Shown piece after piece: positions 45,320-54,594 of a DNA stretch of 64,000 nucleotides. The DNA comes from Hydrocarboniphaga effusa AP103 (GTDB lineage Bacteria; Pseudomonadota; Gammaproteobacteria; Nevskiales; Nevskiaceae): contig NZ_AKGD01000002.1 in the NCBI RefSeq assembly GCF_000271305.1, positions 558,001 through 622,000 on the forward strand, in the 5' to 3' direction. The notes beneath the pieces are model-generated. The model was not told the origin of the DNA, did no database searches, and saw only the letters and a list, made by a program, of their open reading frames with translations. Position numbers and translations under genes: made by a program. Position 1 is the stretch's first letter; every line of letters begins with the position of its first letter.

Positions 45320-45814
45320 ATGTCTTTCGACGCATTCATTCAGCTGGACGGCATCAAGGGCGAGAGCACCGACGACAAGCACAAGGATTGGATCGAGATC
45401 CTCAACTTCAGCTTCGGCGCGTCGCAGCCGCAGTCGGGTACGGTCTCGTCGGCCGGCAACCTCGGCGCCGCTCGCGTGAACCTGCAGAACTTCAACTTCC
45501 TGCATCATCTCGATCTCGCGAGCCCCAAGCTGTTCGAAGCCTGCGTGACCGGCCAGACCATCAAGTCCGCGATCGTCAACCTGAATCGCGCCGGCGGCGA
45601 CAAGGGCAAGTACATGGAGTACAAGCTCACCGACGTGATCGTGACCTCGGTCGGCAAGGGCGGTGATTCCAAGGCCGAGAGCGACGTGCCGGTGGAATCG
45701 GTTTCGCTGGCCTTCGGCAAGATCGAGCTGATCTACACCAAGATCGGCATCGACGGCCGTGCGGCCGGCAACACCTCGGCGGGCTGGGATCTCAAGGCCA
45801 ACAAGAAGGTGTGA
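45320..45814 (+). CDS. hcp: T6SS tube protein Hcp (TssD)
   Basis: A 164-residue protein that forms hexameric rings stacked into the secreted inner tube. Clear motifs: FDAFIQLDGIKGESTDDKH, then WIEILNFSFGASQPQSGTV, FNFLHHLDLASPKLFEAC and YKLTDVIVTSV. A strong AAGGAG site precedes the ATG. It is the only Hcp gene in the window and lies directly after the sheath genes. Confidence 0.97.
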   Translation: MSFDAFIQLDGIKGESTDDKHKDWIEILNFSFGASQPQSGTVSSAGNLGAARVNLQNFNFLHHLDLASPKLFEACVTGQTIKSAIVNLNRAGGDKGKYMEYKLTDVIVTSVGKGGDSKAESDVPVESVSLAFGKIELIYTKIGIDGRAAGNTSAGWDLKANKKV

Positions 45815-45885
45815 TCGCATGCGGATGCGGTGGGCGCCGCCTGCCGCATCCGCCGTCCTTTCTTGTTGGCGCAACGGAGTATTCC

Positions 45886-46353
45886 ATGCCACAGATCATG
45901 CTCGACATGGGCGAGCCGATGGTGGTCAACGACACCGAAGTCGGCAACGCCGCCAAGCATCCGAACCGGATCGAGGATATTCAGCTCGTCCGTTTCTATC
46001 TCAACATCACGCGCAACATGGATCGCCCGCCCAACGGCAGCAACCATGCGCCCGATCGTGATGTGATGACCGAAGATGCGGATCTGGTCGGCCGCATCTT
46101 CCAGTTTCAGCTGCGCGAGGCGCGCAACCTGCGCGGAAGCGGCCACTACGTGACCGCGGACGGCAAGGTCAGCGTGCCGAAGTCCAGCGGCGGTTCGCTG
46201 AGCTATGGGGCTGGCCTCTACACGATTCGCCAGCTCGCGAGCACCTGGGAAATCTACAAGGCGATCAACGGCCTTTCGCCGGGCTTGCGCATGAGCCAGC
46301 ACAATGCCTGCGGTGCGCTGTTGCGCACCTGGCTGATCCAGCGCGGTTTCTGA
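45886..46353 (+). CDS. Unknown conserved-looking protein between hcp and tssE
   Basis: A 155-residue protein that I cannot name. The ATG at 45886 is chosen for a GGAG seven bases upstream; an earlier in-frame start at 45811 overlaps the end of hcp. It has no signal peptide. Features: an N-terminal QIMLDMGEPMVVND, IQLVRFYLNITRNMDRPP, then LVGRIFQFQLREARNLRG, a beta-type GHYVTADGKVSVP, and a helical end (LASTWEIYKAINGL; NACGALLRTWLIQRGF). The first half would fit an interaction module; cysteine is nearly absent. Its place inside the sheath/tube/baseplate sub-operon, 9 bp before tssE, argues for a T6SS function such as a tail component or Hcp-linked cargo. Confidence 0.8.
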   Translation: MPQIMLDMGEPMVVNDTEVGNAAKHPNRIEDIQLVRFYLNITRNMDRPPNGSNHAPDRDVMTEDADLVGRIFQFQLREARNLRGSGHYVTADGKVSVPKSSGGSLSYGAGLYTIRQLASTWEIYKAINGLSPGLRMSQHNACGALLRTWLIQRGF

Positions 46354-46362
46354 TCGACACTC

Positions 46363-46794
46363 GTGCTGAGCCTGATCGACAAGCTCAGTTCGGCGGCCGC
46401 CACGCCGACGCGCATCGATTTGTATACGTTGCGCGACTCGGTTTCGCGCGATCTCGAGGTGCTGCTCAACACGCGCTCCGAAGGCTCGCGCCTGATCCCC
46501 GAGGCTTTTGCGGAATGCCGCAAGTCGTCGCTGACTTTCGGCATTCCGGACTTCTCGGCCTACAGCCTGCTCAACCCGGTCGACCGCGATCGCATCCGGC
46601 GTTCGATCGAGCAGGCCGTCGGTTTGCATGAGGCGAGACTCACGCGCGTGCGCGTGACGCTCGATCCGCCGCAGCCGCATGACCAGTCGCTGCGCTTCAA
46701 GGTCGATGCGCTGCTCAACCTCGGGCCCGATCGCGAGAAAGTGCGCTTCGACGCGACGCTCGAGCTCACGACGCAGGCGTATCAGGTGAAATAG
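46363..46794 (+). CDS. tssE: T6SS baseplate subunit TssE (gp25-like)
   Basis: A 143-residue baseplate protein related to phage T4 gp25, which initiates sheath polymerisation. The GTG start at 46363 follows the unknown gene by nine bases. Family features are LRDSVSRDLEVLLNTRS (the LNTR motif), LTFGIPDFSAYSLLN, IRRSIEQAVGLHEARL and the C-terminal ATLELTTQAYQV. It is the last gene of T6SS block two; its stop is 3 bp from the convergent stop of the Ser/Thr kinase gene, with no hairpin between. Confidence 0.94.
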   Translation: MLSLIDKLSSAAATPTRIDLYTLRDSVSRDLEVLLNTRSEGSRLIPEAFAECRKSSLTFGIPDFSAYSLLNPVDRDRIRRSIEQAVGLHEARLTRVRVTLDPPQPHDQSLRFKVDALLNLGPDREKVRFDATLELTTQAYQVK

Positions 46795-46797
46795 ACC

Positions 46798-49266
46798 TCA
46801 GGGCTTGCGGCCAGTGAGCCCGGCGTCGATTTTCTCTTTCAGCGGCGGCATGTCGGTTGATAGTGCCGCGCCCGCGGGGCCGAGCTTGTCGATTGCGGTG
46901 ACGACGAAGACGTAGTCGCGCCGTGCCTCCTCGTAGCGGCCCGCTGCCGCAAGCAGTTTGGAGCGCAGCTTGCGAGAGCCCACGTAGAGCGCGTTTTCGT
47001 TGCCCAGGCTGTTCTCGACGCGCGTCAGGAGCTCGGCGATCAGTGGCTCGGCACGCTCGATTTGCCCGAGCCGGATCAAGGCTTCGACGAGCCCCTGCTG
47101 CGTGCGCACGGTAAGCACGCTGGTCGGGCCGGTGTACCGCCGCGCGACCGGTAGCGCGTCTTCGAACAGCGCAAGCGCTTCGCTGTCTCGATCGAGCGTG
47201 AGCATGAGACGCGCGAGATTCTGCGTCACCAGCGCGAGATTGGCCGAAGGTCCGTACAGCGAGCGATTGAGGTCGATCGAGCGGCGGAAATACTCCTCGG
47301 CTTTGACGAAATCCTTCTGATGGAACGCGACCTGAGCGCGGCTGTTGTACAGCGACAGCACGATCGGGTCCGGGCGATCGAGTACCTGGATCTGCTTCTC
47401 GACCTGATCGAGCTTGGTGGAGGCCTCTTCGGCTCGCCCGTTCTGGAACAGCGCGATGATCAGGCTGTTGCGGATGGTCAGCGTTTCCTCGTGCGCTTCG
47501 CCATAGAGCGCGACGCCTTCGGCCTCCGCGGCCGTCAGCGTGTTGATCGCGTCTTCCATGCGCCCTTCGCTACGCTCGACCTGCGATTGCGTAATGCGTG
47601 TCATGAAGAGTTCGCGCCGATAGCGCGGAGCGTCGAGCATCCAGTGGGCGAGGGCCTCGTCGAGCAGCTTGCGTGCACGGGCCGTATCGCCGAGACCCAG
47701 ATAAGCCTGCGCCAGGCTGGCGCGCGCTCGTGCCGCCACATCGGCGTCGAGGTTGGGGTTGTCTTCGAGATAGCTGCGCATCAGTGACTCGGCGCCCTGA
47801 TAATCACTGATGCGCAGATACAGCTCGCCGAGCATTTCGACAAGATCGTCGCGCAAGACAGGCTGACTGGCGAACTGCTCGCGCAGGCGGCGTGCGCTGG
47901 TGTCGAGCACTTGCTTGGCGGTCAGCGGGCCGCCGCCCGGTTGTTCGCCCGCGTTGCGGAACATCAGCATCACGTAGTCGGTCACCGCGCGTGAGCGATC
48001 GGCTTCGAGCCGCGCGCCGTCGCGCTCGCGCGCGAGTTCGCGCGACTGCCAGAGCACTGCGGCCAGGCCCGCGAAGGTCACGAGCAGGATCGCCGCCGTG
48101 CTGCCGACGAGCCAGCGGTGGCGACGCAGATAGCGGCCCAGCAGATAGCGCGTGGTCGCGCTGCGCGCGAGCACCGGTGCGCCTTGCCGATGGCGTTCGA
48201 TGTCGCTCCAGAGCTGCGCCGCGGTTTCGTAGCGCGACGCCGGTTCGCGGCGCAGCGCTTTGAGCACGATGGCGTCGAGGTCGCCGCGCAGCAGGCGGGC
48301 CGGAACCGGGGCCGATTCTCTTTGCGCCGCGATACGGCTCGGCGGCGGAATCTCGCCGTCGAGAATGCGGCGAATCAAGGTCGGCACGTTCGAATTCGAA
48401 TGCCGCCACGGCGTCACGCCCGTGAGCAGCTCGAACAGCACCAGCCCGAGTCCGTAGACGTCGGTCGCCAGGCTCACGGGCCTGCCGTCGAGCTGTTCGG
48501 GCGCCGCGTAATCGGGCGTCAACAGCGGATGCGTGCCGGCGGTGGCGTCGTCTTCGCTCGTGCGCATCAGTCGCGCGATGCCGAAGTCGAGCAGCTTCAC
48601 CTGGCCATCCCGCGTCACCAGGATGTTGCGCGGCTTCAGATCGCGATGCACGACCAGATGCGCATGCGCATAGCGCACGGCGTTGCAGATCTGCCCGAAC
48701 AGCTGCAGGCGCGTATTCAGATCGGGCGCATGCTCATGGCACCAGGCCACGATGTTGAGGCCGTCGACGTACTCCATCGCCATGTACGGCCGGCCGTCGG
48801 CCGCGACGCCGCCATCGAGCAAGCGCGCGATGCCCGGATGTTCGAGGCTCGCCAGGATGCGCCGCTCTTCGTGGAAGCGGCCGATATGCGCAACCGCATG
48901 CGCGCCGACGAGCTTGATCGCGACACGCTGTTCGAACGCGCCGTCCGCGCGCTTCGCCAGGTAGACCTCGCCCATGCCGCCGCGCCCGAGCAGGCGCTCG
49001 ATGCGCCACAGGCCGATCTGCGTGCCTTCGGCCAGCGATGCGGCCGGGGTCGCGGATTCGGGCGAGGCCGCGCTGCGCGCTTCGAGGTAGTCCGGCGATT
49101 CATCGAGCGCGGACAGCAGCTCGCGCACGCGCCTGGCGATGGCCGGGCTTGGGTGGCGGCGCGCAAGCTCGGCCTCGCGTTCGGCGGCTTGCAGATCGAC
49201 GAGTTCGGCGAGCAGGCGCTGCACTTCGGCCCAGTCACGGCTGTCGGCTTGCGATGATGAAGTCAT
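46798..49266 (-). CDS. Membrane Ser/Thr protein kinase with C-terminal TPR region
   Basis: An 822-residue Hanks-type kinase. The start at 49266 (MTSSSQ) is preferred over 49323. The kinase domain is at 85-355, with GRGGMGEVY glycine loop, VAIKL (Lys118), HRDLKPRN (Asp209), LLDFGIARL (Asp227) and PDYAAPEQL, all intact. One TM helix follows at 385-407, then about 400 residues of TPR-like helices outside the membrane, probably sensing or binding a partner. It is divergent from an ECF-like sigma gene and next to the T6SS. In Xanthomonas citri a neighbouring kinase/ECF pair (PknS/EcfK) switches on the T6SS, so a similar role is a reasonable inference here. Confidence 0.93.
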   Translation of the reverse strand: MTSSSQADSRDWAEVQRLLAELVDLQAAEREAELARRHPSPAIARRVRELLSALDESPDYLEARSAASPESATPAASLAEGTQIGLWRIERLLGRGGMGEVYLAKRADGAFEQRVAIKLVGAHAVAHIGRFHEERRILASLEHPGIARLLDGGVAADGRPYMAMEYVDGLNIVAWCHEHAPDLNTRLQLFGQICNAVRYAHAHLVVHRDLKPRNILVTRDGQVKLLDFGIARLMRTSEDDATAGTHPLLTPDYAAPEQLDGRPVSLATDVYGLGLVLFELLTGVTPWRHSNSNVPTLIRRILDGEIPPPSRIAAQRESAPVPARLLRGDLDAIVLKALRREPASRYETAAQLWSDIERHRQGAPVLARSATTRYLLGRYLRRHRWLVGSTAAILLVTFAGLAAVLWQSRELARERDGARLEADRSRAVTDYVMLMFRNAGEQPGGGPLTAKQVLDTSARRLREQFASQPVLRDDLVEMLGELYLRISDYQGAESLMRSYLEDNPNLDADVAARARASLAQAYLGLGDTARARKLLDEALAHWMLDAPRYRRELFMTRITQSQVERSEGRMEDAINTLTAAEAEGVALYGEAHEETLTIRNSLIIALFQNGRAEEASTKLDQVEKQIQVLDRPDPIVLSLYNSRAQVAFHQKDFVKAEEYFRRSIDLNRSLYGPSANLALVTQNLARLMLTLDRDSEALALFEDALPVARRYTGPTSVLTVRTQQGLVEALIRLGQIERAEPLIAELLTRVENSLGNENALYVGSRKLRSKLLAAAGRYEEARRDYVFVVTAIDKLGPAGAALSTDMPPLKEKIDAGLTGRKP

Positions 49267-49366
49267 GGTGTATCGATGGCCTGAGATGGCCGGAGTCTGT
49301 TGCAGCCGCATGCTTACAGACAACCGCGAGCGCGGCTCGGGCGGGGCATGGGTTCAAAAAAAGCGA

Positions 49367-49395
49367 TGAAAACCGGGCAAAACCTGCTCTACACT
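49367..49395 (+). promoter_or_regulatory. Possible sigma70-type promoter for the sigma-factor gene
   Basis: TGAAAA (49367-49372), a 17-bp spacer, then TACACT (49390-49395), 33 bp before the sigma-gene ATG, in the 162-bp divergent region shared with the kinase gene. Confidence 0.35.
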
Positions 49396-49428
49396 GCGGC
49401 AACCTCCTGCTGATGCCGCTGGTTCCCC

Positions 49429-49974
49429 ATGTCAGAGACGCAGCCGATCGCAGCGCCCGCCGAGGTTCAGCCTCCAGCGCAGGCCTTGGTCGCCGATCTT
49501 TATCGCGATCTGCGGCCGCTTGCGCGCCGCGTGCGCATGCGTGCCGGCGGCAGCGACACGCTGCAGACGACGGCGCTGATCAACGAGGCTTACCTGAAGC
49601 TGCGGCGCTCGGTGGAGTGGAACGACCGCGAGCATTTCCTGCGTACCGCCGCGCGCGCGATGCGGCAGATCCTGCTCGACCAGGCCAAGGAGCGGCTCGC
49701 GGCCAAGCGTGGCGGCGGCGAAAAGCCCTTGCCGCTCGACGCGATCGACGAAGAGCCCGTGGTGCCCGACGAGATCCTGCTGCGCCTCGATGAGGCGCTC
49801 GAACGGCTGGGCCAGCTCGAGCCGCGGCTCATGCAGCTCGTCGAATGCCGCTTCTACGCGGGGTACAGCGAGATCGAAACCGCGCAGCTGCTCGGCCTTT
49901 CCGATCGCACCGTGCGGCGCGACTGGCTGCGCGCCAAGGCCTGGCTGTACGACTCCATTCGCAACGAAAGCTGA
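49429..49974 (+). CDS. ECF-like RNA polymerase sigma factor (Sigma70_ECF/TIGR02999 type)
   Basis: A 181-residue sigma factor. Region 2 is seen as YRDLRPLARRVRMRAG, LQTTALINEAYLKLRRS and EHFLRTAARAMRQILLDQA, wording typical of the TIGR02999 ECF-like group, which is often encoded beside Ser/Thr kinases. Region 4 is at about 120-175, with MQLVECRFYAGYSEIETAQLLGLSDRTVRRDW as a helix-turn-helix (shown as one motif of the family in shorter form: YSEIETAQLLGLSDRTV). No anti-sigma gene is adjacent, which fits control by the divergent kinase. Candidate targets are the T6SS promoters at 9.4 and 43.1 kb. It converges on the hybrid kinase gene downstream. Confidence 0.9.
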   Translation: MSETQPIAAPAEVQPPAQALVADLYRDLRPLARRVRMRAGGSDTLQTTALINEAYLKLRRSVEWNDREHFLRTAARAMRQILLDQAKERLAAKRGGGEKPLPLDAIDEEPVVPDEILLRLDEALERLGQLEPRLMQLVECRFYAGYSEIETAQLLGLSDRTVRRDWLRAKAWLYDSIRNES

Positions 49975-50017
49975 TCGCCGAACTGCCAATCGCGTCTGCA
50001 TGGAGACAGCGGCTGGC

Positions 50018-52027
50018 TCACTGGACCTGCAGCATCGCCGGCCTCGGCTCTTGCAATTGATCGACGATGGCCTGCTGAAGCTGCGCCGGTGAGACCGGCT
50101 TGCAGAGCATCGGCAATTTCAGGTGAGCGGCCTCGCGCAGGCGTTGCGGGCAGCTTTCGCCGGTGATCAGCAGTGCCGAGGGGGCGCATCGACCGAGATA
50201 GCGTTCGCAAATGGAGCGAATCGCCTCGATGCCGCTCTTGCCTTCACGCAAACGCAGATCGGCGATCACGAGATCGGGCGCGTAGCCGTCGTCGAGGTGA
50301 CGCAACGCCTGATCGGCCGATTCCGCAGTGCGGGTTTCGCAGCCCCAGGATTGCAGCAGCCAGTCCATGCCCTCGAGGATGGTGGCTTCGTCGTCGATGA
50401 CCAGAATGCGCTGGCCGCGCAGGTCCATCGTCTTGAGCGTGGCCGGCGCGGCGGCCACCGCATCGACGATCGCCTGCGGCGCGATGCGCGGCAGGTGCAG
50501 CTGAAACACGGTGCCCGATCCGGGCGTGGAGCGCATTTCAAGCGGCGCCCGCATGAGGCGGCAGAGTCGCTTGACCGTGGCGAGGCCGAGCCCGAGGCCG
50601 CGATCGCCGTTGTCGACTTCGCCGAGGCGCACGAACTCGTCGAAGATGCACGCCTGATGCTCGGGCGCGATGCCGACGCCGGTGTCCCAGACATCGACGC
50701 GCACCCGCCCGTCGCGGCAACGCGCCCCGAGCAGCACGCCGCCGCCCTGCGTGTAGCGGATCGCATTGCAGACCAGGTTGTTGAGCACGCGGGCCAGCAT
50801 GCCGCGATCGCATTCGACCCACAGCGGCGTCTGCCGCACCACCAGCCGCAGCCCGCGCGATTCGGCGAGCGCGCGAAAGTTCTGGCTCACTTCGACGAAC
50901 AGGCCATCGAGCGCGAAGCGCGTCGGCACCGCGTGTTCGGTGCCCGAATCGAGCCGCGAAACATCGAGCATGCCGGTGAACAGGCGGTCGAGCGATTCGA
51001 CGCATTCCTGCACGTGACCGATGCGCTTGAGCCGCTCGGCATCGCGCTCGCCTTCGCGCAGGTTCGCCGAGAACAGGGCCAGCGCGTGCAGCGGCTGGCG
51101 CAGGTCGTGGCTCGCGGCCGCCAGAAAGCGGGTCTTTTCGGCATTGGCCGCTTCGAGCTCGGCGTTCTTGTGCGCGAGTTCGGCGAGCGTGTGCTGCACG
51201 AGTTCGTCGATCGGCATGGCGATGCCCGTTTCGCTGGGCCACGCTTCGGCGTGGCCGGCTTCGGCCGTCGCGTTCGCTTCGATGGCGGCCCGCAGCTTGC
51301 GGCCCCGCCGCCACAACCAGCCCATCAGTCCCGAACCCAGCGCCAGCAGCAGGGCGCCGAGCACGGCGAGCGCCGACCATGCCGGTGTGGACGGCACCGG
51401 CTCCGGGGCTAGCGCCAGCTCGATGCGCACCTGGCCGACGCTCCGGCGCCTGGAATGCTCGGCGTAGATCGGCGTGTCGACACTCGCCTGGGCTGCATTG
51501 TGTTGCAGGGCCCGCTGATCGGGCAGGCGGCCGGCATCGGCGATCAGTTCGCCACTGGGGGCGACCACCCGCACGCGCGTCGCCTCGGGCTGGCGGTTGA
51601 TGGCGGCGACGGTGCGGGCAACGGTTTCGTGATCGCCCGAAGCCAGCGGCCCGGCAATCAGCGCGGCGGTCTGCGAGGCCAGCAAACGGGCCCGCGCGAC
51701 TGCTTCGGAACCGGGGTCGCGACCGCTCTGAGCCGCGAACCCGACGGCGATCCCGATTGCGGCGGAAACCAGCACCGAGGCGGGCAGGGTGAGGCGCGTG
51801 TAGCCGAGTGTCGGAGCGGCGTTCTGCGGTTGCCTGCGCAGCGCAGCGGGTTTGGCGAAGCCGAAACCGCCGGCGCCGACCGTCGCCCCGAAAGTCTCGG
51901 CGACGGCTGCGTTCTGAATGAGGCTGGAGCCGATTCCGATGGCCGCTAGCCGGTCGTGGCGGCTACCGGACCGACCCCAGCGGTGACCGGCGAACATCCC
52001 CGACGCCAGTCTTCCTCTCCTTGGCAT
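50018..52027 (-). CDS. Hybrid sensor histidine kinase with C-terminal receiver
   Basis: A 669-residue inner-membrane kinase. The start at 52027 has a GGGAG and AAGGGG upstream; the first 75 residues are low-quality, so a later start cannot be excluded. TM1 is near 80-98, a periplasmic domain of about 115 residues follows, TM2 is near 217-238, then HisKA with His307 (AAASHDLRQPLHA), HATPase_c with NNLVCNAIRYT, DTGVGIAPEHQ and GLGLGLATV, and a receiver with Asp590 (LVIADLRL) and Lys643 (MLCKPVSP). It is similar in layout and H-box to the kinase at 22.6 kb but lacks HAMP and a binding-protein partner. Output regulator unknown. Confidence 0.9.
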   Translation of the reverse strand: MPRRGRLASGMFAGHRWGRSGSRHDRLAAIGIGSSLIQNAAVAETFGATVGAGGFGFAKPAALRRQPQNAAPTLGYTRLTLPASVLVSAAIGIAVGFAAQSGRDPGSEAVARARLLASQTAALIAGPLASGDHETVARTVAAINRQPEATRVRVVAPSGELIADAGRLPDQRALQHNAAQASVDTPIYAEHSRRRSVGQVRIELALAPEPVPSTPAWSALAVLGALLLALGSGLMGWLWRRGRKLRAAIEANATAEAGHAEAWPSETGIAMPIDELVQHTLAELAHKNAELEAANAEKTRFLAAASHDLRQPLHALALFSANLREGERDAERLKRIGHVQECVESLDRLFTGMLDVSRLDSGTEHAVPTRFALDGLFVEVSQNFRALAESRGLRLVVRQTPLWVECDRGMLARVLNNLVCNAIRYTQGGGVLLGARCRDGRVRVDVWDTGVGIAPEHQACIFDEFVRLGEVDNGDRGLGLGLATVKRLCRLMRAPLEMRSTPGSGTVFQLHLPRIAPQAIVDAVAAAPATLKTMDLRGQRILVIDDEATILEGMDWLLQSWGCETRTAESADQALRHLDDGYAPDLVIADLRLREGKSGIEAIRSICERYLGRCAPSALLITGESCPQRLREAAHLKLPMLCKPVSPAQLQQAIVDQLQEPRPAMLQVQ

Positions 52028-52196
52028 ACCCCTTCTCCCCGTTCCGCATCCCGGGCCCCCGGTGCCAGGCGGAACGACGAATCCGCGGTGGTCGGTGAGC
52101 CGAATTTTGCTGACTTACCTTCAAGAACGAGATCAGCCGGGCAATCCGGACACGTTTTCCAAAACCTTTTCCAAGAAGGTTTCAGCGGGGGGGTGA

Positions 52197-54371
52197 TCAG
52201 CGCCGCTCGATGCTCCAGCAGCGATGCGCGGGAGGCGGGCGCTTGAAGTCTTCGTCGAGCGTCTGGTGGCTGATGTCGGTGACCGCGAATTCGGCGGTCA
52301 GCGACTCGTCGAGCTTGAAGCGGCGACGGTTGGTGGAGAAGTAGAGCTTGCCGCCGGGGGCGAGCAGGGCGATGGCGTCGCGGATCATCTGGCCGTGATC
52401 TTCCTGCGTATCGAGCACGCCCTCCATCTTCTTGGAGTTCGAGAAGGTGGGCGGGTCGCAGAAGATCAGGTCGTAGCGCGGCGATTTGCGATCGGCCGCC
52501 TGCTCGCGCAGCCAGGCCAGGCAATCGGCGCGCGCGAGCCGGTGCGCGCCCCAGGCCGAACGGGTGTCGAAGCCGTTGAGCAGCAGGTTGCGGTCGGCCC
52601 AGTCCAGGTAGGTGTTCGACAGATCGACGGAGGTGGTCGATTCGGCGCCGCCGACGGCCGCGTGCACGCTCGCGCTGCCGGTGTAGCAGAACAGGTTCAG
52701 GAAGCGCTTGCCCGCGCTTTCCTTCTGGATGCGCAGGCGCATCGGCCGGTGATCGAGGAACAGGCCGGTGTCGAGGTAATCCTCGAAATTCACCCAGAGC
52801 TTGCAGCCATGCTCGACCACGGTCTTGAAGTCGCGGCTCTCGTCCTGCTTGCCGTACTGCGCGCTGCCGCGCTGCGACTTGCGCAGCTTGTAGTGAATGC
52901 GCCCGGCCGGCACTGCGAGAATCGCCTGCAGCTGGGCGAGCGCCTCGCGCAGGCGCTTCTCGGCCTTGGCCGGATCGATGCTGTCGGGCGCCGCGTATTC
53001 CTGCACGTGGACGTGCAAGTCCGGCGTCTCGTACAGATCGACCGCGAGCGCGTAGTCGGGCAGGTCGGCGTCGTAGAGACGGTAGTTGGTCACGCCGCTG
53101 CGGCGCGCCCATTTGCCGAGGTGCTTCCAGTTCTTTCGCAGGCGGTTGGCGAAGTCCTCGCCGCCGGTCGGCCCCTGCGACAGCGCCGATTCGATCAGCG
53201 AAGGCTCGCGCGCCGCCATCTGGAACTGCAGCAGCTTGCACTCGATGGCGCCGTTGAACAGCGTGTGCATCGCGCTCGCCCGCAGGCCCAGGCGCGGCGA
53301 CAAGTCCGGACGCGAGGTGAAAACGGCCGCCTTCCAGCCGCCGAAGTGCTGCTTGAGCGTGGCCCCGAACAGCGAGTACAGCTTGATGATCTCGCTCTCC
53401 ATGCCCATGCGCTCGCCGTAGGGCGGGTTGGTGACGAGCAGGCCCGGCAGATCGCCGACCGGCCGCGCGTCGAGCGCATCGAGCTGCGTGAACTGGATGC
53501 GATCGGCGAGCCCTGTGTTGGCCGCGTTCTGCGCGGCCTTGCGCAGCACGCCCGCATCGGTATCGCTGCCGGCCAGGGGCGGCAGTTTCGCCAGGCCCGC
53601 CGATTTGCGGCCCGAGGCCTCGGCGCGAATCTTTCGCCAGAGCTCGGCGTCGTGCTGCGACCAGCTTTCGAAGCCGTACTTCACGCGCTTGAGGCCCGGC
53701 GCGATGTCGGCCGCGATCAGCGCGGCTTCGAGCACCAGCGTGCCCGAGCCGCACATCGGATCGACGAGCCCGCCGCCGGCCGCCGCGATCTCGGGCCAGC
53801 CGGCGCGGATCAGGATCGCGGCCGCGAGGTTTTCCTTGAGCGGCGCTTCGCCCGCACTGCTGCGATAGCCGCGCCGATGCAGGCTTTCGCCCGACAGGTC
53901 GAGGCTGATCGTCGCCTGCGCCCGGTCGAGATGGACGTGAATGCCGATGTCCGGGCTTTCGGTATCGACATTGGGCCGCTCGTTGAAACGCTTGCGGAAG
54001 GCGTCGGCGATCGCGTCCTTGACCTTGAGTCCGGCGTAATGCGTGTGCGTGACCGCGGCCGAACGCCCGGCCACTTCGATCGCGAAGCGCTTGTCGAGCG
54101 CGAACAGCTCGGGCCAGTCGATGCTCGCGGCGCCCGCGTAGAGCGAATCGGCATCGGTGAGCGGGAAGGTCGCCAGCGGCAGCAGGATGCGATTGGCCAG
54201 CCGCGACCACAGGCAGGCGCGATAAGCGGATTCGAGCGTGCCCGTGAAGGCGATGCCGCCCTTGCGCTCCTTGGTGGTCTGAGCGCCGAAGCGGGTGAGT
54301 TCGGCGGCGAGCAGCGGTTCGACGCCGCGCGGCGCGGTGGCGAAGAACGAAAGAGAAGGCGTATCGGACAT
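52197..54371 (-). CDS. rlmL: Bifunctional 23S rRNA methyltransferase RlmKL
   Basis: A 724-residue cytoplasmic enzyme that makes m2G2445 (RlmL part) and m7G2069 (RlmK part) in 23S rRNA. The start at 54371 (MSDTPSLSFFATAPRGVE) is the family start. An N-terminal THUMP domain (about 45-155) is followed by the RlmL methyltransferase with VDPMCGSGTLVLEAA and TNPPYGER, then RlmK with LNLFCYTGSASVHAAVGGA and FCDPPTFSNSKKM. All SAM-binding motifs are intact. It is a single-gene unit, divergent from the lipoprotein gene. Confidence 0.97.
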   Translation of the reverse strand: MSDTPSLSFFATAPRGVEPLLAAELTRFGAQTTKERKGGIAFTGTLESAYRACLWSRLANRILLPLATFPLTDADSLYAGAASIDWPELFALDKRFAIEVAGRSAAVTHTHYAGLKVKDAIADAFRKRFNERPNVDTESPDIGIHVHLDRAQATISLDLSGESLHRRGYRSSAGEAPLKENLAAAILIRAGWPEIAAAGGGLVDPMCGSGTLVLEAALIAADIAPGLKRVKYGFESWSQHDAELWRKIRAEASGRKSAGLAKLPPLAGSDTDAGVLRKAAQNAANTGLADRIQFTQLDALDARPVGDLPGLLVTNPPYGERMGMESEIIKLYSLFGATLKQHFGGWKAAVFTSRPDLSPRLGLRASAMHTLFNGAIECKLLQFQMAAREPSLIESALSQGPTGGEDFANRLRKNWKHLGKWARRSGVTNYRLYDADLPDYALAVDLYETPDLHVHVQEYAAPDSIDPAKAEKRLREALAQLQAILAVPAGRIHYKLRKSQRGSAQYGKQDESRDFKTVVEHGCKLWVNFEDYLDTGLFLDHRPMRLRIQKESAGKRFLNLFCYTGSASVHAAVGGAESTTSVDLSNTYLDWADRNLLLNGFDTRSAWGAHRLARADCLAWLREQAADRKSPRYDLIFCDPPTFSNSKKMEGVLDTQEDHGQMIRDAIALLAPGGKLYFSTNRRRFKLDESLTAEFAVTDISHQTLDEDFKRPPPAHRCWSIERR

Positions 54372-54594
54372 CGCGCAATGATCGCATGAGTCGCGGCGAG
54401 GCTCGGAGCCTGGGCGGAGTGAGCCTCTGCTCATGGCCGAACGGACTAAGGCCCCTGGGGTATTCCAGTCGATGAACCCTTGGTGAAGTATTGAACACCT
54501 AAGCCAGGTAAGGCACTCATTGGAATGCGAGCGCCGGTGGCCCGGCCGTGGCGCCTCGCTTTTGTTTTTCTGGTTCTGATAGGGAGATTGAAAG

